Assembly (NCBI RefSeq): GCF_023715415.1
Contig: NZ_JAMBOB010000007.1
Coordinates: forward strand, 248,001-312,000
Direction: 5' to 3'
DNA: 64,000 bases
Source of the DNA: Neobacillus niacini
GTDB taxonomy: Bacteria; Bacillota; Bacilli; Bacillales; Cytobacillaceae
The notes below the pieces were generated by a model. That model saw nothing but the letters and a program-made list of their open reading frames with translations. It was not told where the DNA came from and searched no databases. The position numbers and the translations under genes were made by a program. Shown here one piece after another: positions 43,603 to 53,210 of this stretch. How positions within the stretch are numbered: position 1 is the stretch's first letter; each line of letters opens with the position of its first letter.

Positions 43603-44790
43603 TTGATTCAACTCTCAGCATTGGATAATAAAGGAATGAATAACTCAAGTAAAACAACGTCATCAAAAGAAACAGAGGAATCCACTTCATTTGTCGATTT
43701 GCTGAGACTAATGAGTGGAGATGAGGAAGTTAAGAAAGAAGTTGATGGACTAGTATTTCCGATGGACCGATATTTAGGGCCTATACCAATGGAGAAGCCA
43801 CCAATAAAGGCAGCACCTATCACTGTAGATGAAGCAGAAGTAATCAATGTGCAAAGCAATACTACTTTGTCTGGTTTTGCATTACTCAACTCAAAGAGTG
43901 ATCCATTTTTATTAGAGCACAGTAAGCAGAAACTGGTAAACCAGTTAGAGCCAATGGTTGTTTCAGTTCTTCAGGAAAGTGAACAAAGCATGGCTAAACA
44001 GGGTAAGGCTTTGGCTGTTTCCATATTTCAGGATGGAGAACAGATTGTCGCCAAGCGTCCAGAACCTTCGACTGCTGCTGTTCCTCAACAAATCGTGCCA
44101 CAACAAGTAGCATCGTTGGATAACAGCTTGGTGAATCCGATAATAAATAATCAGATGCCGGAAGAAATGTTGAAGGTACCATCAGAAGAATCGAATCATA
44201 GTCTCCTTGATAATGAATCAGTCCCTCAGGGTGGAAAAGAACATCTGCAAATGCCAGGGCACTTTTCAACTAATATGGATGCTTCATTCAGTCCTTTCAT
44301 AAATAGGAGTGATACAAAAGGAAGGTTCGTTTTTGAAATGCCAGTTCGGGCGGAACATCTAGCAACCGATGTAACGAAGTACTTAACGACTGTCATTGAT
44401 GTTCATAATATGGAAAATGGTTTAGAAGCTGTTTTTTCACTAGAGCCAGAGCATTTAGGTAAAGTGGATGTGAAGGTGACGATTCACGAGGGAAATGTTA
44501 GAGCTGAGTTTTTTACAAGTACTGCGTTAGGGAAGGATTTGCTGGAAACACAAGTACAGGTTTTACGTACAGCACTGGAACAGCAAGGCCTTCAAGTTGA
44601 TAAAATTGACATATCTCAACAAAATACATATTTCTCTGGTCCGTTTTCGCAAAAGGGAGATTCACATGCACGACAAGGACAGCAGGAATCCAAAAAACGA
44701 AATGGTCAGACAACCTATAACCAAGAAGAAGAGTACCGAGATTTTGCTGCGGAAAGCGGTTTAGTCTCTCAGATTAATACAACGGCTTAA
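43603..44790 (+). CDS. fliK: Hook-length control protein FliK
   Basis: A 395-residue protein: low-complexity N-terminal ruler part (about 1-240) and conserved C-terminal Flg_hook domain (about 250-350: AVFSLEPEHLGKVDVKVTIHEG). The start is TTG with TAGGTGG upstream. It sets hook length and switches export specificity. It leads the fliK-flgD-flgE block. Confidence 0.88.
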   Translation: MIQLSALDNKGMNNSSKTTSSKETEESTSFVDLLRLMSGDEEVKKEVDGLVFPMDRYLGPIPMEKPPIKAAPITVDEAEVINVQSNTTLSGFALLNSKSDPFLLEHSKQKLVNQLEPMVVSVLQESEQSMAKQGKALAVSIFQDGEQIVAKRPEPSTAAVPQQIVPQQVASLDNSLVNPIINNQMPEEMLKVPSEESNHSLLDNESVPQGGKEHLQMPGHFSTNMDASFSPFINRSDTKGRFVFEMPVRAEHLATDVTKYLTTVIDVHNMENGLEAVFSLEPEHLGKVDVKVTIHEGNVRAEFFTSTALGKDLLETQVQVLRTALEQQGLQVDKIDISQQNTYFSGPFSQKGDSHARQGQQESKKRNGQTTYNQEEEYRDFAAESGLVSQINTTA

Positions 44791-44810
44791 TCGAAAAGGA
44801 GGGGAACCAT

Positions 44811-45230
44811 TTGGCATCCATCAATTCAATCCATTCCTATTCAGCTCAAACAGTGAGCACTCAGCCAAAAAAGGAAATGGGAAAAGAACAGTTCTTGAAA
44901 ATATTGGTTACACAGCTTCAAAACCAGGACCCTACAAAACCAATGGAGGATAGGGAAATGATTGGGCAAATGGCTCAATTAAGTGTATTGGAACAATTAT
45001 CTAACTTAAACCAATCGTTATCCTCCTATTTATTTTCCAATAATGAAAAAAATTTGAGTCAATATTCAAGTATGTTGGAAAAGAAAGTCACTTGGACAAA
45101 TCCGGAAATGAACCAGCTTGAGAGTGGGATAGTGACTGGAATCAACTATAAAGACAATCAAGTTTATTTTCAAATAGGTGAACAAGAAATCGCATCAACT
45201 GAAATCAAATCAGTCGAAGTAAACAAATAA
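44811..45230 (+). CDS. flgD: Hook capping/scaffold protein FlgD
   Basis: A 139-residue short Bacillus-type FlgD (GKEQFLKILVTQLQNQDPTK; DREMIGQMAQLSVLEQL). TTG start with AAGGAGG upstream. It guides hook polymerisation and is followed by flgE 14 nt later. Confidence 0.92.
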   Translation: MASINSIHSYSAQTVSTQPKKEMGKEQFLKILVTQLQNQDPTKPMEDREMIGQMAQLSVLEQLSNLNQSLSSYLFSNNEKNLSQYSSMLEKKVTWTNPEMNQLESGIVTGINYKDNQVYFQIGEQEIASTEIKSVEVNK

Positions 45231-45244
45231 TTGGAGGAATAAAC

Positions 45245-46096
45245 ATGCTACGTTCATTAAACTCAGGAGTATCTGGACTTCGTGCATTTCAAACAAAGCT
45301 CGATGTTATTGGTAATAATATCGCGAATGTAAATACAACCGGATTTAAAAAAAGCCGTGTTGTTTTTGAAGATTTATTTAGTCAGACCATTAAAAATGCT
45401 ACAGCCGCAACGGAGATCTCTGGAGGGGTAAATCCGCTTCAAATAGGCATTGGGACAAATGTGGCGAGCGTGGATCAATTATTCTCCCCAGGGAGTCCAA
45501 CTACTACAAATAATGTCAACGATTTATATCTAGATGGCGACGGGTTTTTTGTAGTTCAAAACGGCTCAGGGACGCAATATTTAACTAGAGCAGGAAATTT
45601 TTCATTAGATAGTTTAAACCATTTAGTTAATCCGGATGGAATGTTAGTAATGGATACTAGTGATCCACAAGAACCAATCATCATACCAGCTGATGCTGTA
45701 ACTTATTCGATTGATTCTAATGGGATCATTACTGGCGTTAATGCTTTGGGTGAGCGAATCTTAGGTGTAGATGCAAATGGAAATTCTGTTACTGATCCTA
45801 ATGCTCAATATAATCCAATTAAAATTGCAATAGCAACTGTTGACAATCCCAATGGTTTAAAGAAATTAGGAGGATCTTTATATACTACAACCACTAACTC
45901 AGGTGATGTTGAGATTCCCAATCGAAATGGGATTACGAACACACAAATTATTACTGGTGCACTTGAAATGTCTAATGTTGATTTAGCAGAAGAAATGACT
46001 GATATGATTACAGCACAGCGTGGATTCCAAGCAAACTCTAAAATTATCACTACTTCTGATATGATTTTAGATGAATTGATAAACTTAAAACGTTAA
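45245..46096 (+). CDS. flgE: Flagellar hook protein FlgE
   Basis: A 283-residue hook protein (LNSGVSGLRAFQTKLDVIGNN; ANVNTTGFKK; C-terminal ALEMSNVDLAEEMTDMITAQ). Its position after flgD identifies it as the hook rather than rod protein. GGAGG precedes the ATG. A terminator follows. Confidence 0.92.
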   Translation: MLRSLNSGVSGLRAFQTKLDVIGNNIANVNTTGFKKSRVVFEDLFSQTIKNATAATEISGGVNPLQIGIGTNVASVDQLFSPGSPTTTNNVNDLYLDGDGFFVVQNGSGTQYLTRAGNFSLDSLNHLVNPDGMLVMDTSDPQEPIIIPADAVTYSIDSNGIITGVNALGERILGVDANGNSVTDPNAQYNPIKIAIATVDNPNGLKKLGGSLYTTTTNSGDVEIPNRNGITNTQIITGALEMSNVDLAEEMTDMITAQRGFQANSKIITTSDMILDELINLKR

Positions 46097-46133
46097 GGCT
46101 GAAGCATTAGTAGTCGGATAGATATGAAAATAG

Positions 46134-46168
46134 AAAAAGAGGGAAACGATGGATTCCCTCTTTTTCTA
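46134..46168 (+). terminator. Terminator after flgE
   Basis: AAAAAGAGGGAA pairs with TTCCCTCTTTTT, followed by CTATT. It separates flgE from fliM. Confidence 0.82.
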
Positions 46169-46207
46169 TTCGTTTTTGTCGAAATAAATTGTGAAAGGAA
46201 TAACTAG

Positions 46208-47155
46208 ATGACATATCGTGATGCGATTTTAGAAAAGGAACGGACGGAACACAACGATACATCCAATGTGATAACCTATGATTTCAAAAAAGCCTTAAGG
46301 CTTTCGATGGATCAGGTTCGGGCACTAACGAAAATTCATGAGAGTTTTGCTTATCAGTTTTCTTCTAATATTTCTGTTCAGTTACGGACAATCTTTCAAG
46401 TGGAAGTCATATCAGTTGAACAGATTTTATACCAGGACTTTATTAAGCTGCTGCCCAACAACACGATATTAAGTGTATTTGAAGCAGGCAGACAAGAAAT
46501 TCGCATGGCTATGGACTTGAACCCGCAGATGGCATTTACAATGATGGATCGTTTCTTAGGAGGAAAAGGAACCATCGAGGTACCGGAGCGACTTTCGATT
46601 ACCCCGATTGAAACGAATATTCTCAAGCGTTTTTTTGAAGGAATGGCCCAATCGCTGCAAAAAGCCTGGTCTGAAGTTATGACCCTAAGTCTAAAGGTAA
46701 TGGATCTGGAGACTAATCCTCAGTATTTGCAGCTGACAGTCCCGACCGAAACAGTCATTGTTATTGTTTTTAACGTGAGATTAGGAGATGATGTAGAACG
46801 AATGCATCTTTGCATTCCTTATACATTATTAGAACCGTTTATCCCTAAACTTTCTTCCCATAATTGGTATGGTAAGAATCATAATCAAAATGGAAAAAAT
46901 AAAGAGGAAAATGGGTTATTACAAGAGCGCCTTGAACATTTAACGGTGCCCGTTAGTGCCGAATTAGGCAGAGCGAAAATTACGATTGAAGAATTTCTTG
47001 GCTTAAGCGTCAATGATGTGATTCAGTTAGATCAGCTCGTCGGTGAGCCGCTTCAAATTAAAATTAATGAACAAACAAAATTTCTTGCGCATCCGGGTAC
47101 AAAAAAGTCCCGTTTGGCTGTAAAGATTGAGCATGTAATAGAAGGAGAAGACTAA
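46208..47155 (+). CDS. fliM: Flagellar switch protein FliM lacking CheY-binding peptide
   Basis: A 315-residue FliM: middle domain (YDFKKALRLSMDQVRALTKIHESFA onward in segments; MMDRFLGGKG) and a C-terminal FliN-like domain (about 235-310). The usual N-terminal LSQxEIDALL peptide, which binds CheY-P, is absent. An in-frame TAG stands directly before the ATG, so no upstream extension is possible. The peptide is instead found on the next gene product. AAAGGA lies upstream. Confidence 0.92.
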   Translation: MTYRDAILEKERTEHNDTSNVITYDFKKALRLSMDQVRALTKIHESFAYQFSSNISVQLRTIFQVEVISVEQILYQDFIKLLPNNTILSVFEAGRQEIRMAMDLNPQMAFTMMDRFLGGKGTIEVPERLSITPIETNILKRFFEGMAQSLQKAWSEVMTLSLKVMDLETNPQYLQLTVPTETVIVIVFNVRLGDDVERMHLCIPYTLLEPFIPKLSSHNWYGKNHNQNGKNKEENGLLQERLEHLTVPVSAELGRAKITIEEFLGLSVNDVIQLDQLVGEPLQIKINEQTKFLAHPGTKKSRLAVKIEHVIEGED

Positions 47156-47156
47156 T

Positions 47157-47531
47157 ATGATGGATAAGGGGAATCTCACCCAAGAGGAAATCGATATACT
47201 TCTTGGTAAAGGTCAACAACCGGAAGAAAAGGCATCTTTCCGATTTACAGAGTTTTCAACTGAGACAAACGAACAAGGTTCAGAGGATTCTTTGAACATG
47301 GGGCTGCTGCTTGATATTCCATTAGAAATCGTCGTGGAACTTGGAAGGACTAAAAAGAAAATCAGTGAAGTCCTCGAATTAACTAGTGGATCCATTCTCG
47401 ACTTAGAAAAAATGGCCGGAGAACCAGTGGATGTGTATGTGAACAATAAACTCGTTGCAAAAGGCGAAGTGGTCGTGATTGACGAGCATTTTGGTGTAAG
47501 AATAACGGAAATTGCTTCAACTCCTTTCTAG
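47157..47531 (+). CDS. fliN: FliN/FliY-type switch protein with CheY-binding motif
   Basis: A 124-residue protein. The N-terminus (LTQEEIDILLG) is the CheY-binding-type peptide found on FliM and FliY. It is followed directly by a C-terminal FliN domain (LLLDIPLEIVVELGRTKKK ... VVIDEHFGVRITEI) that closely matches the end of Bacillus FliY. The CheC-like phosphatase domain of FliY (about 250 residues) is missing. It starts 2 nt after the fliM stop, so both are co-translated parts of the C-ring. Confidence 0.88.
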   Translation: MMDKGNLTQEEIDILLGKGQQPEEKASFRFTEFSTETNEQGSEDSLNMGLLLDIPLEIVVELGRTKKKISEVLELTSGSILDLEKMAGEPVDVYVNNKLVAKGEVVVIDEHFGVRITEIASTPF

Positions 47532-47554
47532 GTTTGTTCACAATGGAGGCTTGT

Positions 47555-47914
47555 ATGATAGAGAAAAAAGAGGATTTGCTTAAACAGTATTTTCAGTTAT
47601 CTAAGGCGATGCACGATGCATTAGTTCATGGGGAGGATGATGATTTTATCAGTTTGTTAGAGAAACGTGAAACGATCATTACTTCTATTAATCAACTAGA
47701 AAAAAAAGCCGGAAGTCGTCTAATGAACGACCAAATTAATCAGTTACTTAAGGTGCAGCTTAAACTAGAGGAAGAAATTCAAAGTGAACTCCAAAATTCC
47801 TTAGAAAAAATGGCTAAACAGGTTCGTTTTGCCCAGAATGAAACCTTTTTAACAAAACAATATGAAGGAAACACCCCTGTGTCCAAAGGTGTTTTTTATG
47901 ATCAAAAGAAATAA
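47555..47914 (+). CDS. fliT: FliT-like chaperone
   Basis: A 119-residue helical protein with Lys/Glu-rich coiled-coil segments (YFQLSKAMHDAL; REIITSINQLEKK-like). ATG 47555 has GGAGG upstream. Its position just before fliS suggests the FliD export chaperone FliT, although here fliT precedes fliS and fliD lies elsewhere. Sequence conservation of FliT is low, so the assignment rests mainly on size and context. Confidence 0.65.
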   Translation: MIEKKEDLLKQYFQLSKAMHDALVHGEDDDFISLLEKRETIITSINQLEKKAGSRLMNDQINQLLKVQLKLEEEIQSELQNSLEKMAKQVRFAQNETFLTKQYEGNTPVSKGVFYDQKK

Positions 47915-47942
47915 AAAAGAATCATTGAAGGAGAAACGATAG

Positions 47943-48314
47943 ATGGTAAATGCAAATGAGGTCTATCAAAATAATCAAGTAACAACCGCCAAACCGGAAG
48001 AATTGACGCTCATGCTCTATAACGGCGGTTTAAGATTTTTACGGCAAGCTCAACTAGCGATTGAGAAGAGGGATTTTCCAAAAGCGCACACTCTCATCAT
48101 CAAAACGCAGGATATTCTAACAGAATTCATGGTAACGTTGAATATGGAGTATGAGATCTCCCATTCTCTCTTTTCTTTATATGAATATATGAAACGGAAA
48201 TTAATTGAAGCCAATGTGTCAAAGGATTTGGTGATTTTGGCTGAAGTACAAGGTATGCTGCTAGAACTCAAGAATACTTGGGCAGAAGCGATGAAAAAGG
48301 ATAAAAATTCCTAA
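47943..48314 (+). CDS. fliS: Flagellin chaperone FliS
   Basis: A 123-residue FliS (YQNNQVTTAKPEELTLMLYNG; FLRQAQLAIE; LSLYEYM-like FSLYEYMKRKL). It binds the flagellin C-terminus before export. It ends this block, with a terminator right after the stop. Confidence 0.92.
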   Translation: MVNANEVYQNNQVTTAKPEELTLMLYNGGLRFLRQAQLAIEKRDFPKAHTLIIKTQDILTEFMVTLNMEYEISHSLFSLYEYMKRKLIEANVSKDLVILAEVQGMLLELKNTWAEAMKKDKNS

Positions 48315-48338
48315 TGCAAGAGCATTGGGAATTTTTTA
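48304..48338 (+). terminator. Terminator after fliS
   Basis: AAAATTCCTAATGC pairs with GCATTGGGAATTTT, then TTATG. It overlaps the last codons of fliS. Confidence 0.8.
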
Positions 48339-48668
48339 TGCACCAGCCCTCTTTGCTTAATTATTCCAGTATATCAAAAGATAGGTGTTGAGTCCTGAAA
48401 TCGTCCATAGAGTCATTTCGGAATACATAAAGAGACATTTCATGACAAAACAAGGACGTTTTGTAAAAAAATGTGGTGTTTATATAGGAATAAATGCATA
48501 ACAATTAAACTTTATCGGTTCTGATATGCAGAAAACATAGTACTTTAGAACCTTTTTTTCGGTTAATGTTACTAATTGATTTCGATTTTATTACAATGGT
48601 ACTAAAGCATATTGTAGAATTATGTAATATATTGTTTTATTTTGTAAAGTGAAGGTAGGTAGATTTTG
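48339..48668. other. Intergenic promoter region of the flgB operon
   Basis: No gene. A possible sigma-A promoter is TTACAA (48591-48596), 18-nt spacer, TAGAAT (48615-48620). No clear sigma-D site was found, which fits an early-class basal-body operon. Confidence 0.4.
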
Positions 48669-49055
48669 ATGAATCCAATCATAGGGGTTATGTCACGTGC
48701 GATGGATGCTTCCTCTTTACGGCAGAATGCCATTTCTAATAATATCGCCAATGCGGATACTCCTAATTTTAAACCCACTCATGTTTCTTTCGAGAATCTT
48801 TTACAGCAAGAAATAAGTAGTACCTTTACTGGCAGTCGTACCGATAGCAAACATTTTACAATTGGAAGAACTGACCAGATCCCGATACCAAAATCTTTCC
48901 AAGATAACGTATTGATGAAAAACAGTAAAAATGGTGTCGATTTAGATTATGAGATGACAGAGATGAGTAAAAACGCACTCTGGTATCAATCATTGACGTA
49001 CGGAATCAACGAAGAATTTAATTTATTGAAGATGTCTATTAGAGGGAGCCGATAA
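48669..49055 (+). CDS. flgB: Flagellar rod protein FlgB
   Basis: A 128-residue proximal rod protein (ASSLRQNAISNNIANADTPN in segments; C-terminal MTEMSKNALWYQSL). It opens the large basal-body operon that runs to sigD. ATG 48669 has AGGTAGG upstream. Confidence 0.92.
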   Translation: MNPIIGVMSRAMDASSLRQNAISNNIANADTPNFKPTHVSFENLLQQEISSTFTGSRTDSKHFTIGRTDQIPIPKSFQDNVLMKNSKNGVDLDYEMTEMSKNALWYQSLTYGINEEFNLLKMSIRGSR

Positions 49056-49057
49056 TC

Positions 49058-49498
49058 ATGTCAATCTTTCAATCACTAGCCACTAGCGGTTCTGCGCTAA
49101 CGGCACACCGTCTGAAATTAGATGTGGTCTCCTCGAATATTGCGAATGCTAATACGACCAGAGGGGAATTTGTTAACGGAGAATGGATACCTTATCGTAG
49201 AAAAATGGTAGAACTCGAGACGAAACAAGCGGCCTTGTTCGATTCTTTTTTACAAAAAGAAATGAACCTTGGTGGTGTCCGCGTCAATCGAATTGTCGAG
49301 GATTCTACACCATTCCGCCCAGTTTTTGATCCTACTAATCCGGACAGTAATGAGCAGGGGTATGTAATGATGCCAAATGTTGACATTACGAAGGAAATGG
49401 TCGATTTAATGTCAACATCAAGAGCTTATGAAGCGAATATAACTGCATTTAATGCAGGAAAATCAATGATGGAAAAAGCACTCACGATTGGAAGATAA
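49058..49498 (+). CDS. flgC: Flagellar rod protein FlgC
   Basis: A 146-residue rod protein (FQSLATSGSALTAHRLKLDV; C-terminal VMMPNVDITKEMVDLMSTSR). It forms the proximal rod with FlgB. GGGAG precedes the ATG, 2 nt after flgB. Confidence 0.93.
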   Translation: MSIFQSLATSGSALTAHRLKLDVVSSNIANANTTRGEFVNGEWIPYRRKMVELETKQAALFDSFLQKEMNLGGVRVNRIVEDSTPFRPVFDPTNPDSNEQGYVMMPNVDITKEMVDLMSTSRAYEANITAFNAGKSMMEKALTIGR

Positions 49499-49508
49499 GG
49501 AGAATTTA

Positions 49509-49805
49509 ATGGTTAATATATCAGCTATCCAACCAACTAACAATGGTTTACTAACTTTAAGTAAACCTCAAAACACAGCACGTTCATCCTCATTTGAATC
49601 TATGTTAAATCAGTATATCGATCAAGCAAATCTTTCAGTTAAAGATTTTGAGAACAAATCACTATCTTTAGCAAAAGGTGAAACAGTTAACTTACATGAT
49701 GTTACGATTGCTGCTCAAAAAGCAAGCATAGCGGTTCAGTTAACGACACATGTTCGAGATAAAGCAGTAGAAGCCTATCAAGAAATGATGAGAATGCAAG
49801 TTTAA
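49509..49805 (+). CDS. fliE: Flagellar hook-basal body protein FliE
   Basis: A 98-residue protein joining rod to MS ring (SFESMLNQYIDQANLSVKDF; GETVNLHDVTIAAQKASIA). ATG 49509 is chosen for AAGGAG upstream; a longer frame overlaps flgC. Confidence 0.92.
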   Translation: MVNISAIQPTNNGLLTLSKPQNTARSSSFESMLNQYIDQANLSVKDFENKSLSLAKGETVNLHDVTIAAQKASIAVQLTTHVRDKAVEAYQEMMRMQV

Positions 49806-49825
49806 TAGAATTCTAAGGAGCGGCC

Positions 49826-51436
49826 ATGAATCAGCAGATAAGGGAACAAAAAGAAAAAATAAGTGGATATTGGAATTCAGTAAGCAAAAAAAATAAGATT
49901 CTTTATAGTGGACTTTTCCTTTTTATTATCGTGGCATTGTCTTTTACCATTTATTTTGTTTCTAAACCAACCTATGTCCCGCTATTTAATAATGAATTGA
50001 GTCAACAGGAAATTGGAGATGTCAAGGCGGAGCTCGATCGTCAAGGTGTTACTGACTACAAGTTAGAAAACAATGGGACAACCATTTCCGTTCCTGCTGA
50101 AGAAGCTTCTAATTTGTTGGTCTCATTGGCCGCAAAGGGGCTTCCGAAAACAGGAACGATTAGTTTTTCCGAGATGACCAAAGACTTGAAATTTGGTGCC
50201 ACTGATCGCCAGCTGGATGCCATGGAGAGAGAAGCCCTTCAAGGACAAGTGGAGTCTTTGTTAACCCATGTAAGTGGTGTTAAGAGTGCACAGGTTGTGG
50301 TTTCGACCCCGGAGGAAAGTTTGTTTGTCCGCCCTGATGAAAAAGGGCAGGCGACTGCATCTGTTGTTGTAGAATTGGAACCAGGGGTGGACCTTACGCC
50401 AAAGCAAATCCAAACCCTCTATCATCTTGTTTCTAAGAGTATTCCCAATCTGCCAAAAGAGAATATCATAATGACCGACCAAGGAGGTCAAGGATTGGAT
50501 GATACTTCCCAAGATGAGCTCCTATCGGAGAACTACAACAAGCAGAGGAAAATTCAAAACGATGTAGAAACGGATATTCAAAAAGATCTTCAGCAAATGC
50601 TTGGAACAATAATGGGCCACGATAAAGTGATGATACAAACGTTTGTAAGATTGAATTTTGATCAGGTACAAACAGAAGAAAACCTTGTTGAACCGGTAAA
50701 TGAAGAAACGAACGAGGGTATTGTCATTAGTGCGGAAGAGATTTCTAAAACGTATAATGGGCAAGAAAATCCGACAGGGGTAGCGGGAACAGGTGAAACC
50801 GATGTTCCTAGTTATGCTGCCGAGGGGACGGCACAAGAATCCACTTCTGAGGAACTCGAAAATCGAGTGAATTATGAAGTAAATCGGATTAACAGAAATA
50901 TTGTTCAAAGTCCTTATAAAATTGATGATGTAACAATAAATGTCGGTGTAGAACCACCTGACCCTGAGAACCCGGACTCTTTGACGGATGAAACAATTGC
51001 GAATATTGAACAAATTCTTTCTAATGTGGTTCGTACCGCTTTAAGTGGTAACCCAGAGTTAACGGATGAGAATGTCGCCTCTCGTATTACCGTATTTCCT
51101 CGTGAGTTTAGCGGTAGGCCGGCGGTGGAACCGAATGAAGAAGAACAGCAAATGGAGATGTCATCCTGGTGGATGTATGCCCTGATAGGTGCTGGAGCCC
51201 TTTTAGCTATTGTAATCCTGACCATTTTCTTTGTTTCACGCCGTCGTCGAAAGCTAGCAGAGGAAGAAGAAGATCTGGAACCATTCCCGCTCCTGCCACC
51301 TAGGGATACAAGGAGTAAGGAAGAAATTGATATTCAGGAAGAAAAGGCTGCAATTAAGAAGGAAATTGAACAGATGGCCCAGCATCAGCCTGAAGTTTTT
51401 GTTGGTTTATTAAGAAATTGGCTGACTAAGGATTAG
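49826..51436 (+). CDS. fliF: Flagellar MS-ring protein FliF
   Basis: A 536-residue ring protein with two membrane segments (about 25-45 and 448-468) around periplasmic-type YscJ/FliF domains (YVPLFNNELSQQEIGDVKAEL in segments; GATDRQLDAMEREALQGQVE). The C-terminal cytoplasmic tail (VFVGLLRNWLTKD) binds FliG. AAGGAG upstream. Confidence 0.95.
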   Translation: MNQQIREQKEKISGYWNSVSKKNKILYSGLFLFIIVALSFTIYFVSKPTYVPLFNNELSQQEIGDVKAELDRQGVTDYKLENNGTTISVPAEEASNLLVSLAAKGLPKTGTISFSEMTKDLKFGATDRQLDAMEREALQGQVESLLTHVSGVKSAQVVVSTPEESLFVRPDEKGQATASVVVELEPGVDLTPKQIQTLYHLVSKSIPNLPKENIIMTDQGGQGLDDTSQDELLSENYNKQRKIQNDVETDIQKDLQQMLGTIMGHDKVMIQTFVRLNFDQVQTEENLVEPVNEETNEGIVISAEEISKTYNGQENPTGVAGTGETDVPSYAAEGTAQESTSEELENRVNYEVNRINRNIVQSPYKIDDVTINVGVEPPDPENPDSLTDETIANIEQILSNVVRTALSGNPELTDENVASRITVFPREFSGRPAVEPNEEEQQMEMSSWWMYALIGAGALLAIVILTIFFVSRRRRKLAEEEEDLEPFPLLPPRDTRSKEEIDIQEEKAAIKKEIEQMAQHQPEVFVGLLRNWLTKD

Positions 51437-51451
51437 GGAAGTGAGAGTGAT

Positions 51452-52462
51452 ATGATGGAGGAATTTACATCGACCCAGAAAGCAGCCATCTTACTGCTTA
51501 CATTGGGCCCCGAAGCATCTGCTCAAGTGATGAAACATCTAAGTGAGAGTGAAATTGAAAGTATCACGCAAGAAATTACTCAATTACGGAAAGTAACCTC
51601 AGATGTCAAAGAAAGAATTGTCATGGAATTTCATGACCTAACCGTAGCTCACCATATTGTGTCTTACGGAGGATTGGATGCAGCCAAGGACTTTTTAGTG
51701 CGCTCTTTCGGGGAAGAAAAAGCAAACAGTTATCTTAATCGTTTAGGAAATGAAGACGGTCGTCCGAGTGAACAACCATTTGGATATGTGCAAAGGGCTG
51801 AACCGATGCAGATTCTAAACCTGTTGCAAAATGAAAAAGCCCAAACGATTGCGCTTGTTTTATCCTATCTTGATGCGGAAAAAGCAGCAACAATTCTTTC
51901 CTCCTTTTCACCTGATCGCCAAATTGATATTGCTAAAAGAATTGCAACGATGGATACGGCAACACCAGAATTTATCGTTCAGGTGGAACAGGTCTTAAAT
52001 GAAAAACTATCAATGACAAGCGGACACCAACAAGAAGTGCAGAATGGTGTCGATTCCATTGTCAGCATACTAAACAATGCCGACCGTGGAACCGAGAAGA
52101 ATATTCTTGAAAGAATGGAAGAAGCGGATCCAGAGCTTGCGAATGAAATTAAACAGCGATTGTTTGTCTTTGATGATATCGCGAACCTTGATAACCGTTC
52201 GATTCAGCGGATTCTTATGGAGGTATCGAATGCGGATCTTCCACTTGCGTTAAGAATGGCTGGCGAAACCGTTAAAGACGCCATATACCGTAATATCTCA
52301 AAACGCCGCTTAGAGGGACTGCAGGAAGAATTATTGTTTGGGGAACCGGTACAAGTAAAAGAAGTTGAAGAAGCGCAGAGCCGTATCGTAAGTATTGTAA
52401 GAAAACTAGAACAAGATGGCGTCATTATTATCGCTAGAAGTGGTGAAGTCGTTCGTGTCTAA
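51452..52462 (+). CDS. fliG: Flagellar motor switch protein FliG
   Basis: A 336-residue rotor protein: STQKAAILLLTLGPEASAQV at the N-terminus, the PGG-free EHPQ-type region PMQILNLLQNEKAQTIALVL, and the C-terminal torque helix with charged residues (DDIANLDNRSIQRILMEV). It transmits torque from MotA. ATG 51455 is an alternative start. Confidence 0.95.
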   Translation: MMEEFTSTQKAAILLLTLGPEASAQVMKHLSESEIESITQEITQLRKVTSDVKERIVMEFHDLTVAHHIVSYGGLDAAKDFLVRSFGEEKANSYLNRLGNEDGRPSEQPFGYVQRAEPMQILNLLQNEKAQTIALVLSYLDAEKAATILSSFSPDRQIDIAKRIATMDTATPEFIVQVEQVLNEKLSMTSGHQQEVQNGVDSIVSILNNADRGTEKNILERMEEADPELANEIKQRLFVFDDIANLDNRSIQRILMEVSNADLPLALRMAGETVKDAIYRNISKRRLEGLQEELLFGEPVQVKEVEEAQSRIVSIVRKLEQDGVIIIARSGEVVRV

Positions 52463-53210
52463 GTTGTTGAAAGCATATAAAGTTGTATCTACTCATGAAC
52501 CGAAAGTTTTAGCGCTGCCGAAGTATGACTCAATCATCGAAGAAGATGTGTTACCCAGCATAGAGCCGCCAATTGATTTTGAGGGAATGAGGGTAGAATT
52601 AGAGCTAGAGCTGTCACGACAGAGGGAACAAGCACTGAAGGACTTAGCTGTTTGGCGCCAACTGGAAGAGAAACAGTTTCAGAATCAATTAGAGGAAGAA
52701 AAAAAGCGCGGCTATCAAGAAGGCTACGAAATGGGGATGGACGAAGGAAGAAATCATGGCCTTCTACAGTATCAAGAACTCACCCAAAAGGCGAAGGGTG
52801 TTTTAGAACAAGCATACGATGAAAAAATGGCAGTCATCCAAGAAGCAGAGCCGTTTGTTATTGGCCTAAGCGTGGAAATTGCCGAAAAAATTCTGCAGCA
52901 GGAATTAAAGACAAATGAAGAAGCACTGCTTCCGATGATTAAGCAATCACTCACATCGGTTTATGAATCGACTAGTTTAACGCTTAATGTTTCTCCTCTA
53001 GATTACCCCTTTGTCCAAAAGCAAAGGGAGCAGTTATTAGCAGTGATGAATGGCAAAATAGAGGTAAAAATTATGCCTGATTATTCCATTCAGCATGGAG
53101 GTTGTATTATTCATACCTCTTCCGGCAGTGTTGATGCCCGAATTGATGTTCAATTAAGCGAAATAAAGAAAGCACTTCTTGCTTATCTGCAGGAGGAACA
53201 CCATGAGTAG
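52455..53210 (+). CDS. fliH: Flagellar export ATPase regulator FliH
   Basis: About 251 residues. GTG 52455 is chosen because it gives the typical VSKLLKAYKVV start and overlaps the fliG stop by 8 nt; the longer frame from 52416 is inside fliG. A coiled-coil middle (about 50-120) with GYQEGYEMGMDEGRNHG-type GxxxG repeats precedes the C-terminal domain that binds FliI. Confidence 0.88.
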   Translation: MSKLLKAYKVVSTHEPKVLALPKYDSIIEEDVLPSIEPPIDFEGMRVELELELSRQREQALKDLAVWRQLEEKQFQNQLEEEKKRGYQEGYEMGMDEGRNHGLLQYQELTQKAKGVLEQAYDEKMAVIQEAEPFVIGLSVEIAEKILQQELKTNEEALLPMIKQSLTSVYESTSLTLNVSPLDYPFVQKQREQLLAVMNGKIEVKIMPDYSIQHGGCIIHTSSGSVDARIDVQLSEIKKALLAYLQEEHHE